Shown: positions 26,321 to 34,590 of the stretch, piece by piece
How the letters are laid out: each line of letters begins with the position of its first letter
Numbering within the stretch: the stretch's first letter is position 1
Assembly: GCA_002363155.1 (NCBI GenBank)
Contig: DEWH01000011.1
Coordinates: 1 to 45,678, forward strand
Source: Ruminococcaceae bacterium UBA3215
GTDB taxonomy: Bacteria > Bacillota > Clostridia > Oscillospirales > Ruminococcaceae
Length of the DNA: 45,678 nt
Reading direction: 5' to 3'
Position numbers and translations under genes: made by a program
The notes under the pieces: model-generated
The model's input: the letters and a program-made list of their open reading frames with translations, nothing else
Told to the model about the DNA's origin: nothing
Database searches by the model: none

Positions 26321-26902
26321 TCAGTCCTCATCATCAGAGACATCGATAACGTCCATATTCTCGTTGCCTTCAACCTCGATAGATGTGTTGATCTTCCGTA
26401 TAAGCTTAGAATAAACAGGAAGAAGTGCAAGCAGTACAACTGTTATGCAGACAAACACGATATGAAGCGTTACAACTGTCTGTGCCGTGGTTATGAAGGT
26501 TGACTGTGCATCAACAACTATCGGATTATCCGCACGTGTCAATGCGGTCACTATACGCGTGATATATACATAATCAACAAATATCAGCAGCGCCAGCATT
26601 CCGAACAGAAGTCCGAGCATTATCTTATTGGCGGGCTTGCGCTTCGGGAATGTTCTGAGGAATACAACGAATGCAAGTATCGAGAAAAGCATCGCGACAA
26701 ATTCGCACTGACCCATATTCGCTCCGTTGATCCTTGCTGTAGTGTTCGCTATCGACGAAAGATTAAGCGAGAAGATGAGGAATCCCACTATAAGGAACAC
26801 CATAGGGATAGACTGCGGCGAACGCTTGAGCGAGACCAGTGATTTACGAATGACCTCTTTGATACCGCGTCCCTGTTTTTTCGCGGTTTTCTGATTTGCC
26901 AT
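26321..26902 (-). CDS. Uncharacterised membrane protein, ABC-importer neighbour (2 of 4)
   Basis: Not recognised. 193 residues: a basic N-terminus (1-30), four predicted helices at about 33-52, 65-83, 94-116 and 139-163, and a strongly acidic C-terminal tail (VSDDED at the end). The charge pattern puts both ends in the cytoplasm. It starts 16 bp after the ABC ATPase stop, so it is almost certainly co-transcribed with it. GGAGG lies upstream of the ATG. No enzyme motif is visible. Confidence 0.82.
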   Translation of the reverse strand: MANQKTAKKQGRGIKEVIRKSLVSLKRSPQSIPMVFLIVGFLIFSLNLSSIANTTARINGANMGQCEFVAMLFSILAFVVFLRTFPKRKPANKIMLGLLFGMLALLIFVDYVYITRIVTALTRADNPIVVDAQSTFITTAQTVVTLHIVFVCITVVLLALLPVYSKLIRKINTSIEVEGNENMDVIDVSDDED

Positions 26903-26918
26903 CTGCCGTTATCCTCCT

Positions 26919-27980
26919 TTACGCTCTGATAGCATTGGTGGTTTCCTTGTCGAAGAAATGCTTCTTGTTGAAGGATACCTTCACCGTATCGCCGTATTTA
27001 TACGAGCACCAGTCGCGGAACTTGCAGGTTATCTTGTGCTTGCCCACAGTACCGTTGACCAGCGTATTCTGTCCGAGGTTTTCATTTGATATTACCTGCA
27101 CCGTGATATCTCCGCCGGGAACCGCATTCTCCGGACGAACTCCCATTGTAACGGTCCTGCCCTCGTATCCGGCAAGCATATCCTTCTCATGCGCGGTAAG
27201 CTCTGCCGTGAACTCGGCGCATACCGCCTTGCCGTCTCTTATCTCAACATCGAACAGGTTCATGGGCGGCAGTCCGATAAATCCCGCAACGAACAGATTT
27301 GCCGGCGTATCGTAAAGCTCCAGCGGAGTTCCTATCTGCTGCACATGACCCATTGACATACACACTATCCTGTCCGCAAGGGTGAGTGCCTCGGTCTGAT
27401 CGTGTGTAACGTAGAGCATCGTAGCATTCAGTCTCTTGTGCAGAAGCAGTATCTCACGGCGCGTTGAACTTCTCAGCTTAGCGTCAAGGTTTGACAGAGG
27501 CTCGTCAAACAAGAATACTTTCGGAGTACGCACGATAGCGCGTCCCATTGCGACTCTCTGTCTCTGACCGCCGGAAAGCTGCGCGGGCTTTTTGTTGAGC
27601 TGTGTTGTAAGGTCAAGTATCTCTGCTGCGGCAAGTACCTTCTGGTGTATCTCGTTCTTGTTCTCCTTGCGGAGCATAAGCGAGAATGCCATATTCTCAT
27701 ACACCGTCATGTGACCGTACAGAGCATAGTTCTGGAAAACCATCGCTATATCGCGGTCTTTAGGCGGCATCTGTGTGACATCTCTGCCGTCGATTATAAG
27801 CTTGCCGCTTGAGATATCCTCAAGTCCGGCAACCATTCGCAGAGTAGTGGACTTTCCGCAGCCCGACGGACCTACGAGCACTATAAGCTCTCCGTCGTGT
27901 ACATCAAGGTTGAAGTCATAGACAGCCTTTACATTGTTGTCATAGACCTTTTCAAGATGCTGTAATTTAAGATCACTCAT
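26919..27980 (-). CDS. MalK/UgpC/MsmX-type sugar ABC transporter ATPase (second of two)
   Basis: Energises sugar import. The 353 residues show Walker A GPSGCGKST, Q-loop VFQNYALYGHMTV, signature LSGGQRQRVAMGRA, Walker B VFLFDEPLSNLD, the switch histidine in THDQTEA and a C-terminal TOBE-like domain (about 235-353). It lies between small membrane proteins 2 and 3 and in the same series as the permeases and binding protein, so it is the likely dedicated ATPase of the oligogalacturonide importer. It is clearly a different gene from the one at 14606, with many substitutions in the regulatory domain. Confidence 0.95.
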   Translation of the reverse strand: MSDLKLQHLEKVYDNNVKAVYDFNLDVHDGELIVLVGPSGCGKSTTLRMVAGLEDISSGKLIIDGRDVTQMPPKDRDIAMVFQNYALYGHMTVYENMAFSLMLRKENKNEIHQKVLAAAEILDLTTQLNKKPAQLSGGQRQRVAMGRAIVRTPKVFLFDEPLSNLDAKLRSSTRREILLLHKRLNATMLYVTHDQTEALTLADRIVCMSMGHVQQIGTPLELYDTPANLFVAGFIGLPPMNLFDVEIRDGKAVCAEFTAELTAHEKDMLAGYEGRTVTMGVRPENAVPGGDITVQVISNENLGQNTLVNGTVGKHKITCKFRDWCSYKYGDTVKVSFNKKHFFDKETTNAIRA

Positions 27981-27993
27981 CTTCAGTTTCCTC

Positions 27994-28488
27994 TTATTGC
28001 TTTTTCTCGAGTTCCGCCTTGTAGTTGTTAAGGGTGGTGGTCTTCATTATGCCGACGATACCGGCGCATACAAGAAGCACAGCCGATACGCACAGGCAGA
28101 TCGTGACGTACGTGAACTGCTCGCCCGACATCACCATTTCATACTCAAATCCTACCATGGGATTCGGGGTATTATGCGCTTCCGACGGCAGGTAGAAGAT
28201 ACGCGCGATCTGCAGGATACCCAGCACGATCGAAACATACGCATAGCTCATCTTGTAGTTCTTGACGCCTTCCGATGTAAGGAACGCGACAAGCATGAAA
28301 ATGAGATTATACAGTACCGACGCACCTATTGTTATATTGTAGTAATAGGTTCCGACGTCAGTGCGGTAGATGCTCACAAAGTACAGCGCATTTACAACGA
28401 TCGCAAGGATTATCAAAGTCGAGGACATCTTGTTTTTGGTGAACCTCAGACGATCCTTTTTAATAAGAGCTTCTTTGTTTTCAGCCAT
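27994..28488 (-). CDS. Uncharacterised membrane protein, ABC-importer neighbour (3 of 4)
   Basis: Not recognised. 164 residues with a basic N-terminus (1-20), four predicted helices at about 23-42, 51-71, 80-100 and 125-147, and a short Lys-rich tail. I place the start at the ATG 28488 rather than the GTG at 28497, because AAAGG is then 9 nt upstream. The gene overlaps the preceding one by 8 bp and starts the ATPase after 13 bp, a sign of coupled expression. Possible partner of the importer; no function can be read. Confidence 0.82.
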   Translation of the reverse strand: MAENKEALIKKDRLRFTKNKMSSTLIILAIVVNALYFVSIYRTDVGTYYYNITIGASVLYNLIFMLVAFLTSEGVKNYKMSYAYVSIVLGILQIARIFYLPSEAHNTPNPMVGFEYEMVMSGEQFTYVTICLCVSAVLLVCAGIVGIMKTTTLNNYKAELEKKQ

Positions 28489-29086
28489 TTGCCTCACCCT
28501 TTCCGTTTGCGAGAGCTTCCTGCTCGCCCTTCATCACTGTCATTTTAAGGATAAGATTCACTATCAGCAGGCACGATGTCAGCAGAAGTATGCCGAATAT
28601 CACATAGCAGATGTCAAACCAGAATGTATCACCGGGTCCTATGTAGAGAGTTCCCCAGTCCTTCGAGAAGGCTTCAAGAGCCTCGAAATCAACGTTGTTC
28701 TGAAACTGTGATTTGTAGTTTGCTATCTGCGGTATGCACCATATCGACATAGCTATCTGAGCCGCAACCGCAAGTCCGGTCGCAACGTAGTTGCCGATGT
28801 AGTATTTCCTGCGCGAGTGTGAATTCGTTATGAAAAGTACAAGCGTAACAAGTATCAGCACAATGCTTATCTTTGTGAAATCGGAATTGAATCCGAACAT
28901 ATCATAATACACTCTCGAACCGGCAACGCTTGTGTAATCAAGATCGTAGTCGGGATAAAGTATCGTTCTCGAAAGAGAATCATACAGATCGGTCGAGATA
29001 CCCAGAGAGCCGACGAATACAAGCACCGCCGCTATCAGGGCAGACATACATACGATCTTCTGAAATATCATTTGTTTCTTGTACAT
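28481..29086 (-). CDS. Uncharacterised membrane protein, ABC-importer neighbour (4 of 4)
   Basis: Not recognised. 201 residues; four predicted helices at about 11-31, 72-88, 97-118 and 157-180. A 40-residue loop after the first helix is rich in Tyr and Asp (LYPDYDLDYTSVAGSRVYYD) and, given the basic N-terminus, should face outside, as should the 118-156 loop. AAGGA precedes the ATG. It is the first gene after the structured 346-bp gap behind the binding-protein gene and overlaps the next gene by 8 bp. Confidence 0.82.
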   Translation of the reverse strand: MYKKQMIFQKIVCMSALIAAVLVFVGSLGISTDLYDSLSRTILYPDYDLDYTSVAGSRVYYDMFGFNSDFTKISIVLILVTLVLFITNSHSRRKYYIGNYVATGLAVAAQIAMSIWCIPQIANYKSQFQNNVDFEALEAFSKDWGTLYIGPGDTFWFDICYVIFGILLLTSCLLIVNLILKMTVMKGEQEALANGKGEANG

Positions 29087-29160
29087 AATAACCTTCCTTT
29101 ATAGTGGAATGGGTCCCGGTCGGAAACCTCCGCGGCGCTGTGCCGGAGCAGGAAATCATT

Positions 29161-29350
29161 TATTATTACCCCACCGATTAATTCCTGTAATGCTGATCTG
29201 ATCCAACAGATTTTGTTATAATTCAGGCTCCTGCGCCTGCGCCGACACCTGTCGGTGCAAAGCCCCGCCGAGGCGTGACTTTGCGTTGACCGGTATCGTT
29301 CAGAGGTCTTGGAGAAAGAACATCAGGAGTTAATTGGTGGAGCAATAATA
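29161..29350. repeat. 190-bp segment bounded by 27-bp imperfect inverted repeats
   Basis: TATTATTACCCCACCGATTA... at 29161-29187 is the reverse complement of 29324-29350 at 23 of 27 positions. Inside are two more stems: CCGACA (29242-29247) with TGTCGG (29250-29255), and GCAAAG (29257-29262) with CTTTGC (29279-29284) enclosing CGCC/GGCG. Together with the two hairpins at 29351-29429 it fills most of the 346-bp gap 29087-29432. I see no protein-coding gene there. It could be a MITE-like insertion or a structured RNA region; no clear target-site duplication is visible. Confidence 0.6.
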
Positions 29351-29406
29351 TCCGCTTTCCGCACCGCCTTCTCCCCGGCTGATGCCGGGGACAGCGGTGC
29401 AGCGGA
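29351..29406 (-). other. Large GC-rich intercistronic stem-loop behind the binding-protein gene
   Basis: Nested pairs: TCCGC (29351-29355) with GCGGA (29402-29406), GCACCGC (29361-29367) with GCGGTGC (29394-29400), and TCCCCGGC (29372-29379) with GCCGGGGA (29384-29391), loop of four. In the minus transcript it lies 27 nt past the stop of the binding-protein gene and lacks a U-tract, which fits an RNA that shields the upstream message or partly stops transcription. Confidence 0.7.
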
Positions 29407-29408
29407 TC

Positions 29409-29429
29409 ATATCACTCGTTAAGTGATAT
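29409..29429 (-). other. Small hairpin at the 3' end of the binding-protein gene
   Basis: ATATCACT (29409-29416) pairs with AGTGATAT (29422-29429), three bases after the stop codon of the binding-protein gene on the minus strand. Confidence 0.5.
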
Positions 29430-29432
29430 CAA

Positions 29433-31679
29433 TTAGCCGTTGATAGAGTTGTAGAATGTGATGAGTCTGTGCCATGCTTCGTTTCTTCTGGAGAGGTATG
29501 TGGAGCAGCCCCAGCCGCCGTCTGCAACGGACTTGGATACTGTATCGGCTGTTGTCGCAGCGTCAGCACCCGTCTCACCTGTGAAGCCCTTTGCGATGAT
29601 GTCAACGAAGAGGTTTACCTGCTTCTTGCCGGAACCGAAGTTGCCGGAAGCACTGAGGTTTGTGAGTTCGTTGATAGCGTTTGTTTCAGCAACTTCCTGA
29701 GGAAGAACTGTAGGAACTGATGTGTACCAAGAGTTCTCTGCAAGAGCAAGCTCGGGGTGCTTAATAGTGCCGAGTGCGATAGCCTTGGAGATGTAGCCTG
29801 CGCCTTCCTTACCTACTTCGTGTGTGCACTGGTATTCAAATGCCTGGCTCTTTACGAAGCTGAGTGTGGAACCGATGTAGTAACGGGCATAGTTGGTGTA
29901 GTTACCGTTCTGGAGCTTCCAGAGGTCAGCGTAGGAAGCGTCGGAAATAACCGGCCATTCCTTGCCGTTGAATGTGAATGTTACGACCTTGTCACCGTCA
30001 TGCTTTACAAAAGCATCGGGACCGTAGGACATCATTACCTGACCCTCGGGGCTGTATGCGTAGTCGATGAGCTTGAGGCAAGCGTTGAGCTTGTCGGTAT
30101 TGCCTGCAACACCTGCAGCGGAGATTCCCCAACCGTCTGTCTTTACAGAACGCCAGGACTCTGTGAATCTCATGTACTTTTCGGAACCGTCATTCCATCT
30201 TGCAACAGGAACCATAACTGCCATGTACTTCTCGCCGGAAGCATTGTCAAGTGCAGTTGCGTTGTAAGCTGTCTGTGTCTGGTTGTAGTCGTAGTGCATG
30301 AAACCGCTGTCATCGGAGAGGTACTTTTCGGTGTTTACATCTTCTTCGTTTACAAATGCGCTGGAGATGAGACCCTCTGTTACCATGTCATGCATCTTGG
30401 AGAGAGCTTCGTATGTAGCTACATCTTCACGGGAGTCATGGAGTTCGCCGTCTGTACCTACATAGAGGTAGTCAAGTCTGGATTCCATACCGCGGATACC
30501 GAAGAGAGTACCTGCGAAACGGAACATATCAACACGTCTCTGGTTGTTGGAATCTTCACGGGTGTGGAGACCCTGAACGCTGTCAGTGCCGTTGAGTGTC
30601 TGAGGGTTAGCTACTACGCAGCGGAGGAGAGCAACGAGTTCGTCAACGTCCCAAGCTGCATTCTGACCGATGAAGAGGTCTGCACGGTTTTCGCCGTAGT
30701 ATCCGTTGTATGTCTTGTCGATGTATTCACGGAGCATGTTGACTGCTGTAACACCGTCGATAGAGCCGGCAGCGTTCATCTTGTCAACGATGTTGCCGTA
30801 TGCGCCGTAGTCCTTGCTTATTGTCTCGACAGCGGAGCCGTCCTTCTTTACAACATCAACGTCAACCTTGCCGGAAGTGGGCATATAAGGTGTGTAAACG
30901 GGAGCAGCGGTATTGTTGCTCTTGTCTGCTGTAAATTCGCCGGAGCCGTTGAGAAGCTTCTCTACCCAGTCGGTTCTCATAAGAGGCATACGCTCGATAT
31001 CATTGACACCGTCGAAGTAAGGCGAGAAGTAGATAGCACCGGAGTTAGGGCCGGCAGCCGCACCTGTGATAGAGAGGCGAACGATGGGGTTCTCTTCGAG
31101 GTAAGCCTTGAAGTTAGGCATTTCGTTGAGGTGTTCTGCGAGGTTTACAAGCTTGCCCTTCTGTCCGTTCTCGGAAAGGAGCGTAGCCGTACCGCTGAGC
31201 ATATCTACCTGGTCAAGCTGTGCGTCCCAGTACTGATACTCATCTGTTGCGGAGTTGCCCTGGTACTTATCCTCGATCTTGATCTTGAGGAGCTCCTGAA
31301 CTGCCTGCCATGTAGGCTTTAAGTCACCGGAGTTGTAGGTCTTGCCGTCTGCGAGGGTAATGCCTTCGCCGGCGAGGTCTGCTGTGAAGCTCATACCGGT
31401 CTTGTCGCTGTTGTAGCCGCAAGCCATACGGAGAACTGTACCGTCAGCGTATGTAAGCTCTGCAGCGGGTGCAGCTGTGGTTTCTGCGGGAGCTGCTGTA
31501 TCATTGCTTCCGCCGTTGTTTGCAGCTGTTGTGGCAGCAGGTGTGTTGTTTGCAGCAGTCGTGCCTGCATTACTGTCGGAACCTGTGTTGGTAGTTGTGC
31601 TTCCGCCGCAGCCCGAGAGTACGGAAGTAGCTGCGAGAGCCGCTGTGAGCAGTAATGCCGTGAGTTTTGAATTCTTCAT
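29433..31679 (-). CDS. Large lipoprotein solute-binding protein of a carbohydrate ABC importer (LplA-like)
   Basis: Binds the substrate outside the membrane and delivers it to the permeases. The 748 residues begin with a lipoprotein signal: basic start, hydrophobic stretch and lipobox SVLSGC with C24. A Thr/Ala/Asn-rich linker (25-74) leads to the ligand-binding body. Most LplA-type proteins are about 500 residues, so this one is long. The codon choice looks like that of a highly expressed gene and a strong AGGAGG site precedes the ATG. It follows the permease genes and is itself followed by strong hairpins, as expected for a component needed in excess. Ligand inferred as oligogalacturonides from context. 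Confidence 0.9.
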   Translation of the reverse strand: MKNSKLTALLLTAALAATSVLSGCGGSTTTNTGSDSNAGTTAANNTPAATTAANNGGSNDTAAPAETTAAPAAELTYADGTVLRMACGYNSDKTGMSFTADLAGEGITLADGKTYNSGDLKPTWQAVQELLKIKIEDKYQGNSATDEYQYWDAQLDQVDMLSGTATLLSENGQKGKLVNLAEHLNEMPNFKAYLEENPIVRLSITGAAAGPNSGAIYFSPYFDGVNDIERMPLMRTDWVEKLLNGSGEFTADKSNNTAAPVYTPYMPTSGKVDVDVVKKDGSAVETISKDYGAYGNIVDKMNAAGSIDGVTAVNMLREYIDKTYNGYYGENRADLFIGQNAAWDVDELVALLRCVVANPQTLNGTDSVQGLHTREDSNNQRRVDMFRFAGTLFGIRGMESRLDYLYVGTDGELHDSREDVATYEALSKMHDMVTEGLISSAFVNEEDVNTEKYLSDDSGFMHYDYNQTQTAYNATALDNASGEKYMAVMVPVARWNDGSEKYMRFTESWRSVKTDGWGISAAGVAGNTDKLNACLKLIDYAYSPEGQVMMSYGPDAFVKHDGDKVVTFTFNGKEWPVISDASYADLWKLQNGNYTNYARYYIGSTLSFVKSQAFEYQCTHEVGKEGAGYISKAIALGTIKHPELALAENSWYTSVPTVLPQEVAETNAINELTNLSASGNFGSGKKQVNLFVDIIAKGFTGETGADAATTADTVSKSVADGGWGCSTYLSRRNEAWHRLITFYNSING

Positions 31680-31773
31680 TTTTATCCTCCTTTTAGGATA
31701 TGTTTTCAGTTTGCTTTTCCTCTGAAACTATATATCACCGCATATTGCGGCAGATATCTGTTGAAGCCGGACA

Positions 31774-32670
31774 TTATTCCTTTACGCCGCCCATGTTCAC
31801 GCCCTTTGCGAAATATTTCTGTATGAACGGATAGATAACAAGGAGCGGAATGATCGAGCATACGATCAGTGCGTAGATGACCGAATCCGGCGCATAGCTG
31901 TGACTCAATTGCCAGTTGGTCGTAAGTTCGGGGTCGGAGTATTCCTCCAATCGCAGTCGCAGATAAACCTGGAGCGGCTGTTCGTTTGTGCTGGAGATCA
32001 TCTGTCTTGCCCAGAAGTATCCGTTCCAGCGCGATATTCCGAAGAACAGCGCAACGGTAGCGATTATGGATTTGCTCATCGGGAGATACACTCTCCACAG
32101 TACCTGCATCTCGGTAGCGCCGTCAACTATCGCAGCTTCCTCTATCTCGGAGGGAACACCCTCGAATGAGTTACGAAGCAGGATTATGTTCATAGCCTGC
32201 ATACCCATTGCGATAACTACCAGCCACTTGTCGTCCATGATGCCGACGTCCTGGAACACGCGCTTTGTAGCAAGGTAGTTGAGGTACTGAGGTACCATAC
32301 CTGCGCTGAACCACATTGTGAAAACGAGGAAGAAGTTGAAGCCCTTGCGGAACAGCAGGCGCTTCTTTGAAAGCGCGTATGCACCGAATACCGACAGCAT
32401 CATTTCCCAGATCGTGCCATAGAAGGTAAGAAACAAGGTGTTTGTGTATGCGTTCCAGAATACGTTGTCATTGAACACGTCCTTGAACGCGTCGAACTGT
32501 ACGTTCTTAGGGAAGAGGATTATCGTGGAATCCCTTACTTCCACATATCCGCTTATCGCTGACGATATCGTGTAGATGAACGGATAAAGACAGCCGACAG
32601 CGAACATTGTAAGCAGCAGATAGCTTATCACCTTGAAAATAAGCTCTGATATTTCAAGTTTTCTTTTCAT
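31774..32670 (-). CDS. Carbohydrate ABC importer permease, LplC/YtcP type
   Basis: One of two channel subunits of the importer, 298 residues, with six predicted helices. The cytoplasmic loop that contacts the ATPase carries the EAA motif EEAAIVDGATEMQVLWRVYLP-like (about 187-206). The N-terminus KVISYLLLTMFAVGCLYPF and the C-terminus QKYFAKGVNMGGVKE are typical of the LplC/YtcP branch, which in B. subtilis sits in pectin-related operons. It begins 12 bp after the other permease. The 94-bp gap to the binding-protein gene holds only its ribosome binding site and a 5-bp hairpin at 31738-31750. Confidence 0.94.
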   Translation of the reverse strand: MKRKLEISELIFKVISYLLLTMFAVGCLYPFIYTISSAISGYVEVRDSTIILFPKNVQFDAFKDVFNDNVFWNAYTNTLFLTFYGTIWEMMLSVFGAYALSKKRLLFRKGFNFFLVFTMWFSAGMVPQYLNYLATKRVFQDVGIMDDKWLVVIAMGMQAMNIILLRNSFEGVPSEIEEAAIVDGATEMQVLWRVYLPMSKSIIATVALFFGISRWNGYFWARQMISSTNEQPLQVYLRLRLEEYSDPELTTNWQLSHSYAPDSVIYALIVCSIIPLLVIYPFIQKYFAKGVNMGGVKE

Positions 32671-32682
32671 GCGGCAACCTCT

Positions 32683-33756
32683 TTAATATAGTGATGTATC
32701 GGACGCCTTTTTCGCGATCGTATTCGCACCGATGACCAGCAGCATCCCTATTACATTGTTCATCATTTCCGCCGCCGAGACGAGACCCTTCAGCGATCCG
32801 GCAATACCGTTTCTTTGTGCGAAGGTGGAAACAACGTCCGCGGTGACATAGGTGTTGGGATTATAGAGCAGCAGCACCTTTTCGTATCCGATGTTGAGCA
32901 GTGAGCCTATTCTCGTTATGAGCATGATGACTATGGTGGACAGGATAAACGGAAGAACGACATATCTCATCTGCGCCATCTTGCCCGCGCCGTCAATCTG
33001 CGCCGCTTCATAGCTCGTAGGCGAAATTGCGATAATCGCCGCGAAGAATACGATGCTGTCGTAGCCGGCGCTCTCCCAGATACCGCTTATCTGGTAGATC
33101 GCGCGGAAGAATGTCGGATTGTTAAGCATACCGGAGTACGCCGTTTCGCTTGATATCAGCCCCATGTGCTCAAGCAGCTGGGATATAACGCCCGGCTGCA
33201 TTCCGGAAGTATCAGAGCCCTGCTTTACAAGCATTATCACCAGCGACGTCATAACAACGGTGGACATGAACTTCGGGAGGTATGTAAGCACCTGGTAGAT
33301 GCTGCGTGCGATGTTGGAACGGATCTCGTTGAAGAACAGCGCGATGATGATCGGAACCGGGAATCCGAACACAAGGCCGTAGAAGCTCAGCAGAAATGTG
33401 TTGCGGAAGGCTCTCCAGAACTGGATCGAAAGCTCCGTATTCCCAAGTCCCGTAAGAAGCGTTCTGAAATACGAGAATCCGGAGTAGTACTGCTCCGCGA
33501 CAGTCTTTGCATCCTCGGTGAGCTTGAAGCTTCCCAGCAGTTCGTACATCGGGAAGTAGCGCCAGAGCAGGAATACAAGGATCATCGGGACAAGCATCAG
33601 ATACAGTCTCCAGTCCTTGAGCACCGTGCGCAGTACGTTAAGCCAGTAATGCTTTTCAACGTCGTCGCGCACTGCCTGTTCGGGATTTTCGATGTATGTG
33701 CCGCTTTCCTTGTCAAAGATAAGATAGTCGGCAGCGTTGACTTTCATCTTATACAC
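32683..33756 (-). CDS. Carbohydrate ABC importer permease, LplB type
   Basis: Second channel subunit, 357 residues. A soluble N-terminus of about 45 residues precedes the first helix (LYLMLVPMILVFLLWRYFP); LplB proteins are usually near 310-320 residues, so it is longer than usual at the N-terminus. The EAA loop reads SYEAAQIDGAGKMAQMRYV. The C-terminal segment ends TIAKKASDTSLY. GGAGG lies upstream of the ATG. It is the first of the transporter genes proper, 42 bp after the small membrane protein at 33799. Confidence 0.94.
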   Translation of the reverse strand: MYKMKVNAADYLIFDKESGTYIENPEQAVRDDVEKHYWLNVLRTVLKDWRLYLMLVPMILVFLLWRYFPMYELLGSFKLTEDAKTVAEQYYSGFSYFRTLLTGLGNTELSIQFWRAFRNTFLLSFYGLVFGFPVPIIIALFFNEIRSNIARSIYQVLTYLPKFMSTVVMTSLVIMLVKQGSDTSGMQPGVISQLLEHMGLISSETAYSGMLNNPTFFRAIYQISGIWESAGYDSIVFFAAIIAISPTSYEAAQIDGAGKMAQMRYVVLPFILSTIVIMLITRIGSLLNIGYEKVLLLYNPNTYVTADVVSTFAQRNGIAGSLKGLVSAAEMMNNVIGMLLVIGANTIAKKASDTSLY

Positions 33757-33798
33757 CCTCCTTGATCAGTGGTTTATATTAGTATTGCTGTATTCGTT

Positions 33799-34479
33799 TC
33801 ACGGTTCGTCGCCGTATTCGGTATCACCGTAATCCTCTGTCTGTTCCTTCATGCGCTCTGCCTGTGTGCGGAGGAGGTAAGCTACCTGGTCTTCGAAGAG
33901 ACCGTCTATCCTCCGTGCGATCAGCACTGTCAGCACCGCAAATATCAGCGAAAGGGAGTCTGTGGTCACAAGTCTCACGATATCCGAGATGCTTCCGCCG
34001 AGTACCAGTCCCACAAGCCAGCGTCCGATCTGCACTCCGCAGAAAGCTGTCACAGCGAACAGTATTGTAAGCGGGATCTTCGTCCGTACTGTTTTCTTGT
34101 CCCACTTTTTAAAGAGGAGCAGGGCTGTGAGTGCGAAGCAGTTTCCTATGCAGTACACAGCGTACTGTCCGATCTCAGCACCGGACACGATGCACAGCGC
34201 AAGACCGCCGCCCACCGCATGAACTGCGGCGTAAGGTCCCCAGCGCATCATCACGATGCATACTATCGCGGTCATCGGCGACAGCACATAAGCCTCCAGC
34301 GGGAACCATACCCTTGCGGCGATATTTATCACCACTTCAGCCGTGACCAGCATAGCCAGCATTATTGCGAGGTCTATGTTCCTGTACTGCTTCAATGACA
34401 ATCCACTCAACCCATTTCTCTTATATGTGTATCGCTGTTCCGGCAATTTACCGAAGTTTCTGCCCGGATACGCGTTCAA
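33799..34479 (-). CDS. Uncharacterised six-helix membrane protein, first gene of the transporter series
   Basis: Up to 226 residues with about six predicted helices, and a charged, acidic C-terminus (about 190-226). Size and helix layout, and the run VLSPMTAIVCIVMMRWGPYA with Gly-rich loops, recall substrate-binding (S) components of ECF vitamin transporters, but I see no diagnostic motif. Start unclear: the frame opens at a TTG (34479) with no ribosome binding site; TTG codons at 34410, 34401 and 34395 are alternatives, the last with GAGTGG 7 nt upstream. The promoter at 34521-34550 and the operator-like motif at 34567 lie just upstream, so it seems to lead the pectin transporter operon. Confidence 0.7.
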   Translation of the reverse strand: MNAYPGRNFGKLPEQRYTYKRNGLSGLSLKQYRNIDLAIMLAMLVTAEVVINIAARVWFPLEAYVLSPMTAIVCIVMMRWGPYAAVHAVGGGLALCIVSGAEIGQYAVYCIGNCFALTALLLFKKWDKKTVRTKIPLTILFAVTAFCGVQIGRWLVGLVLGGSISDIVRLVTTDSLSLIFAVLTVLIARRIDGLFEDQVAYLLRTQAERMKEQTEDYGDTEYGDEP

Positions 34480-34520
34480 AATGCAATAAAAATAATCAAC
34501 CCGGTATATTTCTTTTATTA

Positions 34521-34550
34521 ATTTTAACCTAAAACGTACTTGTGTTACAA
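34521..34550 (-). promoter_or_regulatory. Promoter of the pectin transporter operon
   Basis: Minus strand TTGTAA (34545-34550), 18-bp spacer, TAAAAT (34521-34526), 42 bp before the longest start of the first gene. The weak -35 suits an activated promoter. Confidence 0.6.
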
Positions 34551-34566
34551 GGCTAATAACAGACTG

Positions 34567-34586
34567 TTTATGTACAATCCGGACAT
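34567..34586. promoter_or_regulatory. Candidate activator site, copy 1
   Basis: TTTATGTACAATCCGGACAT matches 38112-38131 at 18 of 20 positions and begins exactly 16 bp upstream of the predicted -35 box, as does the other copy. Bases closer to the -35 are also shared (AAG then AATA-C with the same register). The AraC regulator at 36323-37075 is the obvious candidate to bind it. Confidence 0.65.
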
Positions 34587-34590
34587 TTTA

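Noticed and set aside
29161..29350. An insertion sequence
   Set aside because: Inverted repeats bound only 190 bp without any transposase frame; at most a MITE-like remnant, so I list it as a repeat.
29757..31322. Plus-strand open frame of 521 codons
   Set aside because: It is exactly antisense to the binding-protein gene, whose protein has a lipobox, a strong ribosome binding site and clear family features. The antisense product is rich in Cys and Val and looks like a frame shadow.
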